NCBI GenBank assembly: GCA_951213105.1
Contig: OX578138.1
Coordinates: forward strand, 95,526,914-95,590,913
Length of the DNA stretch: 64,000 nucleotides
Direction: 5' to 3'
Source: Amaurobius ferox
Lineage: Eukaryota; Arthropoda; Arachnida; Araneae; Amaurobiidae
In this document: one piece after another, positions 12,335 to 22,989 of the stretch
How the letters are laid out: every line of letters begins with the position of its first letter
Numbering within the stretch: position 1 is the first letter of the stretch
Position numbers and translations under genes: made by a program
Notes under the pieces: model-generated
Seen by the model: only the letters and a program-made list of their open reading frames with translations
The model's database searches: none
Told to the model about the DNA's origin: nothing

Positions 12335-12645
12335 AATGGCAGCATCTATAATTTTCACATTATATAGGAGTTCTTACAAGACGTCATTGAAATATTGGAA
12401 AGGTTATTTTCCACAGGAAGTTTTTAGATCTGACGAAAAATTAAAGCAACTTACTTGAAATTTAATATTCATACCAAGTATAAATGCTTAATGACTTTTA
12501 GCCTTATCAATGTATGAGTATAACATATTTGTATTTTGACATATTGTTCTTCTTTTGCAACACCGAAATTTGTTAATTAATTATTGATGAATGAAAAAAA
12601 AGTTGATATTCTACTTTCCCTTCAATACATGGTAATGCAAAAAGT
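12335..12645. other. Unassigned DNA
   Basis: No gene or repeat was recognised. Confidence 0.4.
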
Positions 12646-13170
12646 ATGGAATCATGTCGAAAATCTCAATTCGAGTTTTTTATCTATCTACACCCTTTGG
12701 AACCTCTAAAATTCGAGTTTTCGACTGAAAAGTACGCTTCAAACATCTCTGAGGTGGAACTGAACGTTTTTGAAGTGCTATCTGAGTGTATGTGTGTGTA
12801 TGTGTATGTGTGCGTATGTATGTATGACTGTGCAATCTATGTATCCTCCCTACCTCAAAAACTAATGGACCAAATTTCATAAAATTTTATTGGTGAGTCA
12901 TGTGTGGGTTACCCTTGTGCTGATTAGATTTTGGAATGATTCAAGCTATAAAAACCTGCATTTTTTTGTGAAATGACCCACAAAAATCAATTTTAAACAC
13001 TCTAGCTAAAAAACTAATCTACCCAATTTCACAAAATTTGGTAGATATGTCTCTTGTTGCTTATTGTGATATTGATTAGATTTTAGTAAGATTTGGAATA
13101 AAATCTGCTGCCTTCTCACGCGAAATCTTCCGTAAAAATCATCAAAATCGGAAACAAAAGACTACGTATG
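12646..13170 (-). mobile_element. MITE-like family D2 fragment with internal periodic repeats
   Basis: A GT-rich tract (12787-12835) is followed by two copies of a degenerate unit: AAAACTAATGGACCAAATTTC, then AGTCATGTGTGGGTTACC, GATTAGATTTTGG and a GACCCACAAAAATC segment. The same unit occurs four times in 28240-28925 and reversed at 25080-25250. Cassette-like CGAGTTTT motifs lie at 12670-12725. It is non-coding. Confidence 0.6.
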
Positions 13171-13780
13171 CTCAATTATTTTTCTTATTCAGTTTCTTCA
13201 ATTTCACTTTTATGCGATAAATCTGTCGTGTTTGCAAAAATATATTCGTCTCTAAGTATAATGTATAAAAAATATACAAGAATATTTTGAAATACATATG
13301 CATCGCCGTATATCGACGTCCAACATCTGACAAAAGAATAGCTCTAACAAATGCCTTCTTCAGTCTCCCAAGAAAGCTCAACGATTTTAGAAGTTGGAAC
13401 GGTACAAAGGTATGACATTATTGCATTGATTAGATAGTGCAACGCGTTACAATATCGAAGGTTTATTCATTTATTTGAATTACAGTTTATTTGAATTTAG
13501 TGGCATTAGCTTGTTAAAGAACAATTATATCTGTTGTAAACATATAAAAAAAATTATACATCAAGCCCATTATGGATAGCATAGACTTACGAAAAACTCT
13601 ATTTTATCAGCCCACTTATAGCACTTGTGTTCCTCACATCTTGTTCAATATACGAAAGTCTATATGACTTCCTAATTCAATTATTTTACGAATCCTTACA
13701 TATCCATATCAAAACATTTTATAGACCATTAACAAAATGTGACTGAGTGAAATTTGCTATATTACTTCGCTATGTATATC
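13171..13780. other. Unassigned DNA
   Basis: No gene or family was recognised. It separates two MITE fragments. Confidence 0.4.
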
Positions 13781-13897
13781 TTATATGTATAAGGAAAGTA
13801 TTGTGACGGGATCGAAAATTCGAATTCGAGTTTTCGGTGGAAAAGCACTCTTCAAGTATCTCTGAAGTTGAATTGAACGTTTTTGAACTGCTACTTG
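13781..13897 (-). mobile_element. MITE-like family D terminus, interrupted by a SINE
   Basis: It reads TATAAGGAAAGTATTGTGACGGGATCGAAAA-type sequence with the near-palindromic cassette at 13813-13836, the reverse of the ends at 5529 and 37500. The S1 SINE interrupts it after 13897, and sequence following the duplicated target resumes at 14199. Confidence 0.65.
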
Positions 13898-14186
13898 TTG
13901 TTGTTGAGATCCAGACCGTCTGACATACCAGAAATGTGTAAGGTAACTGTTTGGACAGTCGGGAAGAACCACACAATTTAGACCGGAACCCAGTGGGTGA
14001 GGCAGCCACAGGAACCGTACCCTCCTTCCCCTACCACCAACCTCTCGGAAGGACTTACGGACCCACATGTTTAACGTGATCGTACTCCGCGTGAACACGG
14101 CGGCAGTTTTGGCAGCGGAGGTAATTGAACCCGGGCCTACTAAGTGCAATTCCCGCGCTCTAACCACTGGGCTACAGCGCCCCGAA
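13898..14186 (-). mobile_element. tRNA-derived SINE family S1, copy 1
   Basis: On the minus strand the element runs from a tRNA-like head (A box TAGCCCAGTGG, B box GGTTCAATTACC) through a conserved body (GCCGCCGTGTTC, GTACGATCACG, GGGGAAGGAGGGTACGG, CTGGGTTCCGGTCTAAATT) to a short CAA-repeat tail. It is flanked by a 12-bp target duplication AACTGCTACTTG at 13886-13897 and 14187-14198, the hallmark of LINE-mobilised insertion. There is no ORF. Confidence 0.93.
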
Positions 14187-14230
14187 AACTGCTACTTGTG
14201 TACATCTTTATCATATGTATTTCTTCTGAA

Positions 14231-14777
14231 ACTTTTCAATAACTATCTTAATGGCTAAATAATTATTGCTCTAAAGTAAAAACAAATTTCTCTGCGAAAC
14301 ATATATTTGAATTCTATTTGAAACATATATTTGAATTCTATTTTGTTTTATTGATAAAAATACGTATTTTATTATCGCTTAATATTTTAAAGACTGCAGA
14401 CGATAGTTCTGATATATTTTTTGAAGATGCATTGGTGCCATCTCATTGAAAAAATTCTACTATTTTTTTTCAATTTCTCGGAACATTGTATTAATTTAAA
14501 AATTGATGTGTACGGGATTTTTCTATCTCACTGAATTTTTATTATCTTTTTATCGATCTGTAACATACGAAATTGACCTACCCCAAGAAATGTCTCTTTC
14601 TATTTCATCCCTGTCTCGCAAGTAGTGATTTCTTCAGGGAACGGTAAAACAGAGAGATTCGTCATTGACTTGATTGGATTTTGTATCCAGTGACAGCATC
14701 AAAAAGGATATTTTTTCTTCGATTTACAACGACAGTTGGTAATTCAAGAAAAGTTAATTATTATATATTCAAATATA
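14231..14777. repeat. AT-rich DNA with first copy of a dispersed segment
   Basis: The part 14560-14735 (GTCTCGCAAGTAG, AGATTCGTCATTG, CCAGTGACAGCATC) matches 15890-16110 and 16895-17065 by eye, so three diverged direct copies lie within 2.5 kb. The rest is unassigned. Confidence 0.6.
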
Positions 14778-15106
14778 GAAATTATAAATAAACCTAATAG
14801 ATTAAATTATATAAATAAACTTTTACAAAGCCAGTTGGATGACAAGGGTTCGAATTCAGTTAAGAATTCGACAGTTCAATGTCTTAGTAGAGATTTTTTA
14901 TTAAATTGGTTGGGATGAATTGAAGAAATAAAAGAAAAAGAAAATTATAAATAAATTTAATTGATTAAATTATTTAGATAAACCTTTACAAAGCAAGTTG
15001 GATTGCAAAGATTCGAATTCAGTTAAAAATTCGACAGTAAAATGTGTTAGTTGAGATTTTTTATTAAATTAGTTGGGATGAATTGAAGAAATAAAAGAAG
15101 AAACAA
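14778..15106. repeat. About 163-bp tandem duplication
   Basis: Two units start at 14778 and 14941. They share AAATTATAAATAAA, GATTCGAATTCAGTTAA (first copy GGTTCG), GAGATTTTTTATTAAATT and GGGATGAATTGAAGAAATAA. Identity is roughly 85 to 90 percent by eye. No function is seen. Confidence 0.8.
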
Positions 15107-15107
15107 G

Positions 15108-15510
15108 AAAGATCAATCATGCATAAGCATTGATTATGAAACACTTTCCAACTGAAATGCAATTTCATTTAAAATGTGATACACTCAGTGGTGATATCTT
15201 TTACATTATCACAGTACTACAGTAATTTATTACACTTAAATATTTAAAACTGTATCGAAATATAAATCACCTGATTCTCTATGCAAAATCAAGGAATATT
15301 TCATTCATATAACTTGTATTCCAGACTCCAGAGCTAAATAAATTTGTGTGGAAAAAATTCAGCCATTCTATGTAACTCACCCTAAAATCGCTTGAGATAT
15401 TTGCATTCTGCATAAGTTAAAATTAGGCTTCGTTGAAGAAATAATAAAAGTTTAGGGACCATTTAAAATCACAACTATTGTAATTGCATCGGCACGGAAT
15501 TTAGATACAC
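15108..15510 (+). mobile_element. Foldback family E, internally deleted copy
   Basis: It begins with the family end AAGAAAGATCAATCATGC followed by ATTGATTATGAAACACTTTCC, as at 17072 and 40737. It then skips to the segment found near 17690-17800 and ends around GGCACGGAATTTAGAT. It is a short non-autonomous derivative without coding capacity. Confidence 0.65.
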
Positions 15511-15540
15511 AGATAATACACAGATCCACAGATAATATAT

Positions 15541-15735
15541 GTGTGTGTGTGTGTGTATGTATTCAAAGTATTGGAATCGTGCCGAAGATCGGAACTCGAA
15601 TTTTCGAAAGATCTTCATGTTTTGGCACGTCTAGAACACGAAAAAACTATTTTCAGGAAGACGTCAGTGTATGTAAGGGTGTATCTGTGTATAGTTCTGT
15701 GTGTCTGTGAGGATATTACATCCATATAAATTATG
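15541..15735. repeat. TG microsatellite and decayed family D cassette
   Basis: A TG run at 15541-15557 lies beside GGAACTCGAATTTTCGAA (15592-15609), a remnant of the family D cassette. GTACTGCCCACATCAT at about 15734 resembles the hairpin end motif of the same family. Confidence 0.45.
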
Positions 15736-15879
15736 TACTGCCCACATCATAATTTGTTTTCAGTTTATTGAAGTTAACTAAAATATTTTAAAAAATCATG
15801 CCAATTAAGTCATAGTTGTCTTTTACTCTTCCTTTCTCAATTTATATATAGGATTCAATATTTTACTATTTTATAAATT

Positions 15880-16120
15880 TGTCGTACTTTATCGATATGA
15901 AACATTCGAAAACGACAATCCTTAGCAAATGTTTTCTTATATCTTCACCCCGTCTCGCAAATGGAATAGGTAATTTCTGGTGGGGGATGGGGAAAACAGA
16001 AAGAGGAGATTCGTCATTGCCTTGATTTGATTCTGTACCCTGTGACAGCGTAAAAAAGATATTTATTGGTTCGAATCGGAAAGCGACAGTTGGTAGTTCA
16101 AAGACTGTTAAGCTTGCTGG
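15880..16120 (+). repeat. Dispersed direct repeat, second copy
   Basis: It shares TCCTTAGCAAATGTTTTCTT, CGTCTCGCAAAT, GAGGAGATTCGTCATTGC and CTGTGACAGC with 16895-17065, and more weakly with 14560-14735. The family is unknown. Confidence 0.6.
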
Positions 16121-16338
16121 AAGAAAAAGCTATAAAGATTTTTTTTACAAGATAGGGGTTATGCCACAAAAATTTGGAGATGCATGAAAAGTTCGACGTT
16201 CGACAGTAAAATGTTTTATATGAATTTATACTGAATGCATTGAAATTAAGTTAATAATTTTTAATAACACGTTAGTGTTGGATGCAAAAATATTACAAAG
16301 CATCAGTCTATTCAAAAGTTTAAAACATTCGCAGCAAT

Positions 16339-16638
16339 GTTGTTGTTGTTGTTGTTGTTGAGACCCAGACCGTCCTACTTACCAGAAAGGTGTAAGGTAA
16401 CTGTTTGGACGGCCGGGAAGTGCCACCCAATTTAGACCGGAACCCAGTGGGTGAGGCATTCACAGGGACCGTACCCTCCTTCCCCTACCACCAACTTCTC
16501 GGAAGGACTTACGGACCCACATACTTAACGTGATCGTACTCCGCATGAACACGGCGGAAGTTGTGGCAGCGTGCAAATCCAGTGCGCAAACCACCGGGCT
16601 ACCGTGTCCGAAATGTGTCAACAGCATGCGGTGTTCCG
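16339..16638 (-). mobile_element. 5S-tRNA chimeric SINE (S1 variant), 5'-truncated copy
   Basis: On the minus strand it begins inside the last ~22 nt of a 5S rRNA-like sequence (CGGAACACCGCATGCTGTTG, + strand 16617-16638). It continues through a tRNA-like segment lacking a B box and then the S1 body, ending in CAA repeats (TTG on the + strand). Flanks GCAGCAATG (16330-16338) and GCAACAATG just past 16638 look like a target duplication with one mismatch. The junction order matches the copy at 19019. Confidence 0.85.
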
Positions 16639-17071
16639 CAACAATGTTGGAAAAAGAAAGTTTGTAATTTTTGTTAAGATTATACTGGAAAGGAATTAAT
16701 TCTCTGGTCATTTGTAATAAATATAATATTACTGGAAAAGAAAAGTAGGGATAATCATGTACTGCCCGCATTATAATATTTTTCAGTTTCAAGTTAATTA
16801 AGAAAATTAAAAAAATATCAAATCAATTAAGATATTTCCATTCTCGATTTACATGCAGGAATTAATATTTTACGATTGTATAACTTTTATCGAAATTTAT
16901 CGATCTGCAACATCCAAAAATGACAATCCTTAGCAAATGTTTTCTTATATCTTCAGCCAGTCTCGCAAATAGAATAAGTAATGTCTTGTGGGAATGGGAA
17001 AAATCATAAAGAGGAGATTCGTCATTGCATTGATTGGATTCTGTAGCCTGTGACAGTATCAAAGAAGAAAG
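16639..17071. repeat. AT-rich DNA with third copy of a dispersed segment
   Basis: The stretch 16640-16740 (TTGTTAAGATTATACTGGAA) also occurs at 19715-19740. The stretch 16895-17065 is the third copy of the AGATTCGTCATTG-containing repeat. No gene is seen. Confidence 0.5.
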
Positions 17072-18195
17072 ATCAATCATGCTTAAAGCATTGATTATGA
17101 AACACTTTCCAACTTCAATGCATTTTTATTTAAAAAAGTCGAAAATGCAATACATTCCTCGGTAATATTTTAAAACTTATCACAATACTACATTGATTTA
17201 TTACATTTGAAAACTTAAACCTTCATTGAAAAAAATGAACTTCATTCAAATGACGGCATTGAAATTAAAATTGCCTGGATGAAATATCTCTAAAATGCAA
17301 TACATTCCACGGTAATATTTTAAAAACTATCATAATACTACGATAATTTATTATATTTGAAAACTTCATCGAAAACAACTGAGATAAATTCAAATGACGT
17401 CATAGAAAAAAATAACACGCCTCGATCTTTCTATAAAAGCAGGATTTCATTCATAACTTTCTCCCATTCATCACGATACTATAATAATTTATATTATTTA
17501 AAAATTAAGACCATGGAGCTACAATTCATAAACTCTATGCTTAAAACTTCATCGAAAAAAATCGTCCTTCTGTTTATAAAATCAATTAATATTTCATTCA
17601 TATCAGCCATGCAAACTCCATGGACTGAATTGTTTTGTGTTAAAGAAATACAGTAATTCTAATACAACTCATTCTACATATTTTGCTGTTTAGATTTTAC
17701 ATAGGTGAGAAATAGGCGTAGTTGTAGAAATAATCAAATTTGAATGAGAATTTAAACTCAAATATATTGTCATTGTGTTGTTTTAGTATGTAGATGCACA
17801 GAATTTAAGCAAAAATAAAGTAGTTTTAGGACGGATACAACAATCAATATGAATTAAAAAGAACTTTAAAAAATCACGATTTTGAAACAAGATGGATGCC
17901 ATATATCATTTTGAAGTGGGTCATGTGATCGTTTCATATCATGATCACGTGATCGTTTCATATGAGATGAGTAATTACTATTTTAATTTTTATTTTAAAA
18001 ACTACTGAATATATTTCGCTGAATTTTTCTTTTATATATTTTATGGAACAATTTGACTATTACCTAAAATTTTCGAAGCAATTTGTGAATTTTAAATCCG
18101 CTTAAAAAATGTTTGAAAAATTAGGTCCCATAGGGCTCAATGTATTTCATTTTTTCAACCCGGGTTCAATCCAAAACTAATTGGAACCAATTGGA
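17072..18195 (+). mobile_element. Foldback family E, left member of an inverted pair
   Basis: The outer end is AAGAAAGATCAATCATGC, with a small hairpin in which AATCATGCTT nearly pairs with AAGCATTGATT. The body matches the reverse complement of 42405-43707 over most of its length. An E-box palindrome GATCACGTGATC lies at about 17943. It stops at about 18195, where an opposite copy begins. No transposase is seen. Confidence 0.8.
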
Positions 18196-18202
18196 ATTCC
18201 AA

Positions 18203-18990
18203 CACTTGAAAAGTGTTTACGACTTTGTTCAATTTATCTGTTTTTCTGTCCTTTCGCACGACAACTGCTGTAAAAATGACTTTATAAAAATCAAATTTTA
18301 GTATGTTGTTCAGATGGTCTGTGGGACCTATTGGAATATAAATGAATCATATCACCCAATTAGTTTTGGAGTGAACTCGAGTTGAAAAAATGAAATAGAA
18401 TTAACCCTATGGAACCTAATTTTTCAAACATTTTGTAAACGAATTTAAAATTCACACATTGCTTCGAAAAATTTAGGAAATATTCGAATTATTCCATAAA
18501 ATGTATAAAAAAAATCAGCAAAATGTATTTGGTAGTTATTTAAATAAAAATTAAAATAGTAATTGCACCCATATTATATGAAGAATTCACGTGACCCACT
18601 TCAAAGTAAAATATGGCATCGATATTTTTTCCTGATGACGAATCGTGATGTCTAAAGTACATTTAAATGTTGATTCAGTGTTTCATCCGTCCTAAATCCG
18701 ATTCTTTTTTTGTTTATTTTCTGTAAATCCATATTCCGTGCCAACGCAATTACAATATTTTTGAATATAAATGATCATTAAAATGTGATTATTTCTACAA
18801 CGAAGTCTAATTTTAATGGATGCAGAATGTAAACACGTGATTGTAAGATGAGTTGTATAAGAATTGCTGATTTTTTTTCACGCAAAATTGTTTAGCTCTG
18901 GAGTCTGGAATAAAAGTGATATGAATGAAATATTCATTGCTTTTAAAAAATGGCCATAGTAAAAACATTTTTGATACGTCATTATTACCC
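18203..18990 (-). mobile_element. Foldback family E, right member of an inverted pair
   Basis: It starts with a remnant of the AACACTTT...AAAGTGTT end and reads as the reverse complement of the left copy: TTTTTCAAACATTTT, AATTTAGGAAATATTC, CACGTGACCCACTTC, TTTCATCCGTCCTAAA. The two copies form a nearly contiguous inverted repeat with about 0.8-kb arms. The 5S-headed SINE is inserted just beyond its end. Confidence 0.8.
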
Positions 18991-19018
18991 TCAGACGGCA
19001 AGTTACACCCCCGGGGGT

Positions 19019-19410
19019 TGAGGGCCAACGGCCGTACCGTGCTGAAAACACCGGTTCTCGTTAGATCACCGAAGTCAAGCAGCATCGGGCGCGGTTAGTA
19101 CTTGGTGGGTGACCACCTCGGAACACCGCGTGCTGTTGGCCATCTCGGGTGCGGTATCCCCGTGGTTTGCGCGCTAGATTTGCACGCTACCACAAAATGC
19201 CGCCGTGTTCATGCGGAGTACGATCACGTTAAACATGTGGGTCCGTAAGTCCTTCCGAGAGGTTGGTGGTAGGGGAAGGAGGGTACGGTCCCTGTGGATG
19301 CCTCCCCCACTGGGTTCCGGTCTAAATTGGCTGGCACTTCCCGGCCGTCCATACAGTTACCTTACACCTTTCTGGTAGGTCGGACGGTCTGGGTCTCAAC
19401 AACAACAACA
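19019..19410 (+). mobile_element. 5S rRNA-tRNA chimeric SINE, full-length copy
   Basis: The order is a complete 5S rRNA-like head (19024-19140), a tRNA-like segment (GGGTGCGGTATCCCCG, TTTGCGCGCTAGA) without a recognisable B box, the S1 body (GCCGCCGTGTTC to the GGTAGGTCGGACGGTCTGGG end), and a CAACAACAACAA tail. It is flanked by a perfect 12-bp target duplication ACCCCCGGGGGT at 19007-19018 and 19411-19422. Transcription would be expected from the 5S internal control region. There is no ORF, so mobilisation must depend on a LINE elsewhere. Confidence 0.92.
19024..19140 (+). pseudogene. 5S rRNA-derived head of SINE
   Basis: About 117 nt resemble animal 5S rRNA end to end: start GCCAACGGCC, ACACCGGTTCTCG, GATCACCGAAGTCAAGC (A-box region), GGGCGCGGTTAGTACTTGG, GGGTGACCACC, and GAACACCGCGTGCTGTTGGC at the end. 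One base is missing in the TTGGATGGGT segment relative to the usual animal sequence. It is fused to SINE sequence and bounded by target duplications, so it is not a free-standing 5S gene. Confidence 0.92.
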
Positions 19411-19422
19411 ACCCCCGGGGGT

Positions 19423-20279
19423 ACATTGTCAAGAAAGGTATCAGTTAAAATAGTTTTTCGAACCCTTTTAAGTGAAGGCTAACACGCTATAATTTTAAAC
19501 ATTTGGACCCATTATGCCGATTTTTAAAATGTTTCTTATAAAATGTGAAAAAAAGAAACAAGCTAGTAAAACTAGATTCTGGTATGAGTGTCGAGTTGAG
19601 CTACACTTCAATTAAATAATAACGTTTTGGTTTTGGATGGAAACATGTCATAAAGCGCCAGACCGTTTAAAAGTTTAAAACTTTCGCGACAATGCTGGGA
19701 TAAGTGAGCTTGTAAATGTTGTTAAGATTATACTGGAAAGGCACCCAGGTACCTACAGTGATTTAAAGAAACAAAATACTCTCCGAGTTTTGAGATGCTT
19801 AATACGATTTCAAATTATTTGTTACGATTACTTGTTTTGAACTTATTAGTTTAAAATATATACCTCCATATCTGTGTCCCATTTTGCTCCAGTCATGTGG
19901 TCTTAGTCTATATTGTCTTTCATTGGATATTTCCTGATGCTCACTGACTTACTTGAGTCCATAATTGCATTTCTCATGATGCCATTCTTCATTTATTGCT
20001 CGTAAATAAACTGTCCGTCCGTTATAAAATTAGGCTTTGACGAATCTGCGGCTGATTGCCGCCTTGTCGCAAAGCCATTTCTGAAATATGAAAATGTGTA
20101 CCTTTTGCGTAACTGTATAACAGGTTCGTATTTGAAAGCTATGAACGACGACTAAAGGTAAGACTAATACTTGAATTTTCATAATAAAAACGGAAAATTC
20201 CTGAATTCCTGAAGTAGAAACAAGACTTATTTTATGTTGTATATTTTCTCTATTTTCCTATAATTCAAAATATTTCTAA
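19423..20279. other. Unassigned DNA
   Basis: No gene was recognised. A segment at 19660-19740 matches the flanks of the SINE at 16.3 kb and shows the empty form of that site. Confidence 0.5.
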
Positions 20280-20301
20280 TCTACATAAATAAAAATGAAA
20301 A

Positions 20302-20339
<38 letters not shown>

Positions 20340-21737
20340 ACACCATCACGGGAGAACGGCTGAACCAAATTTGATGAACTTTTGTGGGTAGCCCAGAAAT
20401 AGCCCCACTTAAAATTATATCCGTGTTTTGAGTTTCTACGACCAGTGGTTCTCGAGATATTAGTAAAAAACGAAATTTTCGTTTGTCTCATCATCACGGA
20501 AAAACGGCTCAAACGAATTTAATGAAATTTGGTGAATAGCCTTGAAATATCCCCCCATAACTTTTGTCCAAGTTTCGAGTTTCTAAGACCTGGGGTTGTC
20601 GAGATATTAATGAAAAACGGAACTTTTCCCTAGGAGTTCTACTCCCTAACTCCGTGGTTTATCCAAACGAAAAGCTTGAAAATCGTTTGAAAGTGAATTA
20701 AAATTTAATCTCTGAGTTTGATGGGAGATTTTTTGCGTTAATTAGTCACTTTCTGAAAACATGAATTGTTTGAAACATGATTTAAAGGGGAAATCTATCT
20801 CCATGGTTCATGGTTTATTTAAAACAAGCTTTTACGGAACAATGAGAAGTATAGAGAAATCAAAATCGTTATTTAATTTCGCAGTTTATGTTATAAGACA
20901 TGACATATTTAACATGTTATAAGATTCTATCTTATATCATGTTACTCAGAAACGCAATTAAATTAAATCTGTCTGTTAATTTTAATAATTATTTTTTCGA
21001 TTTGAATAATAAATAAATGGATATAAAAATATATTTTAGAAAAGAACGATTTGATTTTTCTTATAGCATTTTTGACTGGATAATATCAATTACGGTCTTC
21101 AGGTTTAAAAATTATTATTATTTATATTTTCGGGGATTATTGATTCAAGGATTATTGATATTTTCAAGTTATTTTGCAATTATTTTATTATGACAAAAAT
21201 TGTTTAAACTCATATATTGTATGTTGTACGAATCTTCTACAAATACACGTGTATATCTTTTAATCTACGAGAATATAAGTTGTACAGGTATATTGACATA
21301 TGTTTTGATATATATTGGCATATATTGGAATCAATTACGACCTTCTGGTATAAAGAGTACGGATATTATTGATGTTTTCAATTTATTACGTCATCTCTTT
21401 TATTTTGGCAAATATTTTTGAGACGCATATTGTAATACGGGTAATCTTCTACTAACACATTGGCATATTTTCTGATCTGCGACAATATAATTAGTACGGG
21501 GTTGCATATATTCATTCAATTCCTATTTTTTCTTCTGTAAATTTGCTTACAAAAGGGGGCAGGATGTTTTATTCTTCAGATCTGATCGTGAAGATAATTT
21601 TGCATAGTGAGAACATATATTCTTAAACTTCTCTTTAGGAGCAATAAATTTAATATTTTAACAGAATTTGCATATGATTGCGAACTTTAAGTTTCTTTAA
21701 ATTATACACTCCGTACGAATAACAGGTGTGCTGTTAG
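20280..21737 (+). mobile_element. Candidate non-autonomous Helitron
   Basis: The 5' end is TCTACATAAATAAAAATG preceded by A and followed by a CTGT microsatellite (20304-20336). The 3' end has a short hairpin CCGTACGAATAACAGG (21711-21726), then CTGTTAG followed by T at 21738. Helitrons start TC, end in CTRR after a hairpin, and insert between A and T. Here the final tetranucleotide is TTAG, one mutation from CTAG. Two internal blocks repeat an ACGG...CCAAATTT(G/A)ATGAA..TT..GTG(G/A)(G/A)TAGCC phrase. No Rep/helicase ORF is present. Confidence 0.6.
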
Positions 21738-22236
21738 TGATTAATAAATTTTAACATTTTAGGAGGATATATCATGTTGCTCGGCATCGCAATTAAATTA
21801 AATGTGTTTGTTAATGTTTTTATTATTTTTTTTCGATTTAAGTAATAAATAAATGGATAAATGGATATAAAAGTATATCTTATGAATGGACGGTTTGATT
21901 TTTCTTTTAATTATATTAATTGGTGACTGCGTACATCAATTTCATTTATTTTGGCAAAGAGTTTTCAAGCTTATATCGTATTTAGCTACTAAACTCATAT
22001 ATTGTGTTTATCCAATAAATTCATATAGCCGATTGTTGAAACAGAAAAAGAGTAGAGCGGGTATATCTTCTAATACAATTGTAGTGTTTTCATTTAGTAT
22101 ATTGAAACGGGATAAGAATGTTTCATTCAGATCTGCAAACTCAAAGCTACGAATTTGAAGGGATATCGCTAATTTGACAACTTTTCTTAAACTTTGCCAA
22201 ATTGACGGAAATGTCGCCAAATTGATATAAACGACA
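21738..22236. repeat. AT-rich DNA with partial duplication of the Helitron body
   Basis: The stretch 21770-22165 repeats elements of 20940-21230 (GCAATTAAATTAAAT, AATAAATGGATATAAAA, TCATATATTG). The stretch 22170-22230 has GTCGCCAAATTGA motifs that recur at 22700-22930. No gene is seen. Confidence 0.5.
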
Positions 22237-22250
22237 CACAAACAGCTGCC

Positions 22251-22538
22251 GGGCGCGGTAGCCCATTGGTTAGCGCGCTGGAGTTGCACTCGGTAGGCCC
22301 GGGTTCGATTCCAGCCACTGACAAAACTGCCGCCGTGTTCATGCGGAGTACGATCACGTTAAACATGTGGGTCCGAAAGTCCTTCCGAGAGGTTGGTGGT
22401 AGGGGAAGGAGGGTACGGTCCCTGTAGATGCCTCCCCCACTGGGTTCCGGTCTAAATTGGGTGGCACTTCCCGACCGTCCAAACAGTTACCTTACACCTT
22501 TCTGGTAGGTCGGACGGTCTGGGTTTCAACAACAACAA
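22251..22538 (+). mobile_element. tRNA-derived SINE family S1, complete copy
   Basis: The head has A box TAGCCCATTGG and B box GGTTCGATTCC, followed by the S1 body and an ACAACAACA tail. A perfect 14-bp target duplication CACAAACAGCTGCC flanks it at 22237-22250 and 22539-22552. At 288 bp it is the best reference copy of the ordinary tRNA-headed version. It lacks the 5S head found at 19 kb. Confidence 0.95.
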
Positions 22539-22552
22539 CACAAACAGCTGCC

Positions 22553-22989
22553 ATAAACCTTCGGGTTGGTCGTGTGGCTTGGGTCTTCTACATATCAATG
22601 AATTTTTTTTTGTTTTGTTAGAAGAGAGTACTGAAATGATGTTTGGTTAGCATTTATCTGTCAGACCAACCATCCTACTTAGTAATACATTTAGCGAATT
22701 TTTAAAATGTCACCAAATTGATAAAAATGTTTTCAAATCTATAAAAATATCTTGAAATTGATAAAATTGCGCTACATAAATGATATTAATTGTTTTTTGT
22801 TAGGGGATAGTATTGTGATGATATTTCGTCAATTTGTCGCAAAGTGGAACTGTCAGTTCTACAGTCCCACTTGGCGATAAATTTGGCGATTTTTTAAAAT
22901 GTCGCTAATTTGACGAAACTGTCGCCAAATGTTCCATAGAAATATAACTATTTAGACGATATTTTTTCTACCAATTTATTTGATGCACA
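22553..22989. repeat. AT-rich DNA with scattered GTCGCCAAATT motifs
   Basis: GTCGCAAAGTGG, TTGGCGATTTTTTAAAATGTCGC and GTCGCCAAATG motifs resemble text in the family D body (36780-36880). No gene was seen. Confidence 0.4.

Noticed and set aside
13781..14167. 128-residue reverse ORF
   Set aside because: It spans the S1 SINE and a MITE end; the same SINE gives similar chance frames at 16460-16792 and 19294-19482.
19024..19140. Free-standing 5S rRNA gene
   Set aside because: It is fused to SINE sequence and sits inside a target duplication; a second copy carries a truncated form.
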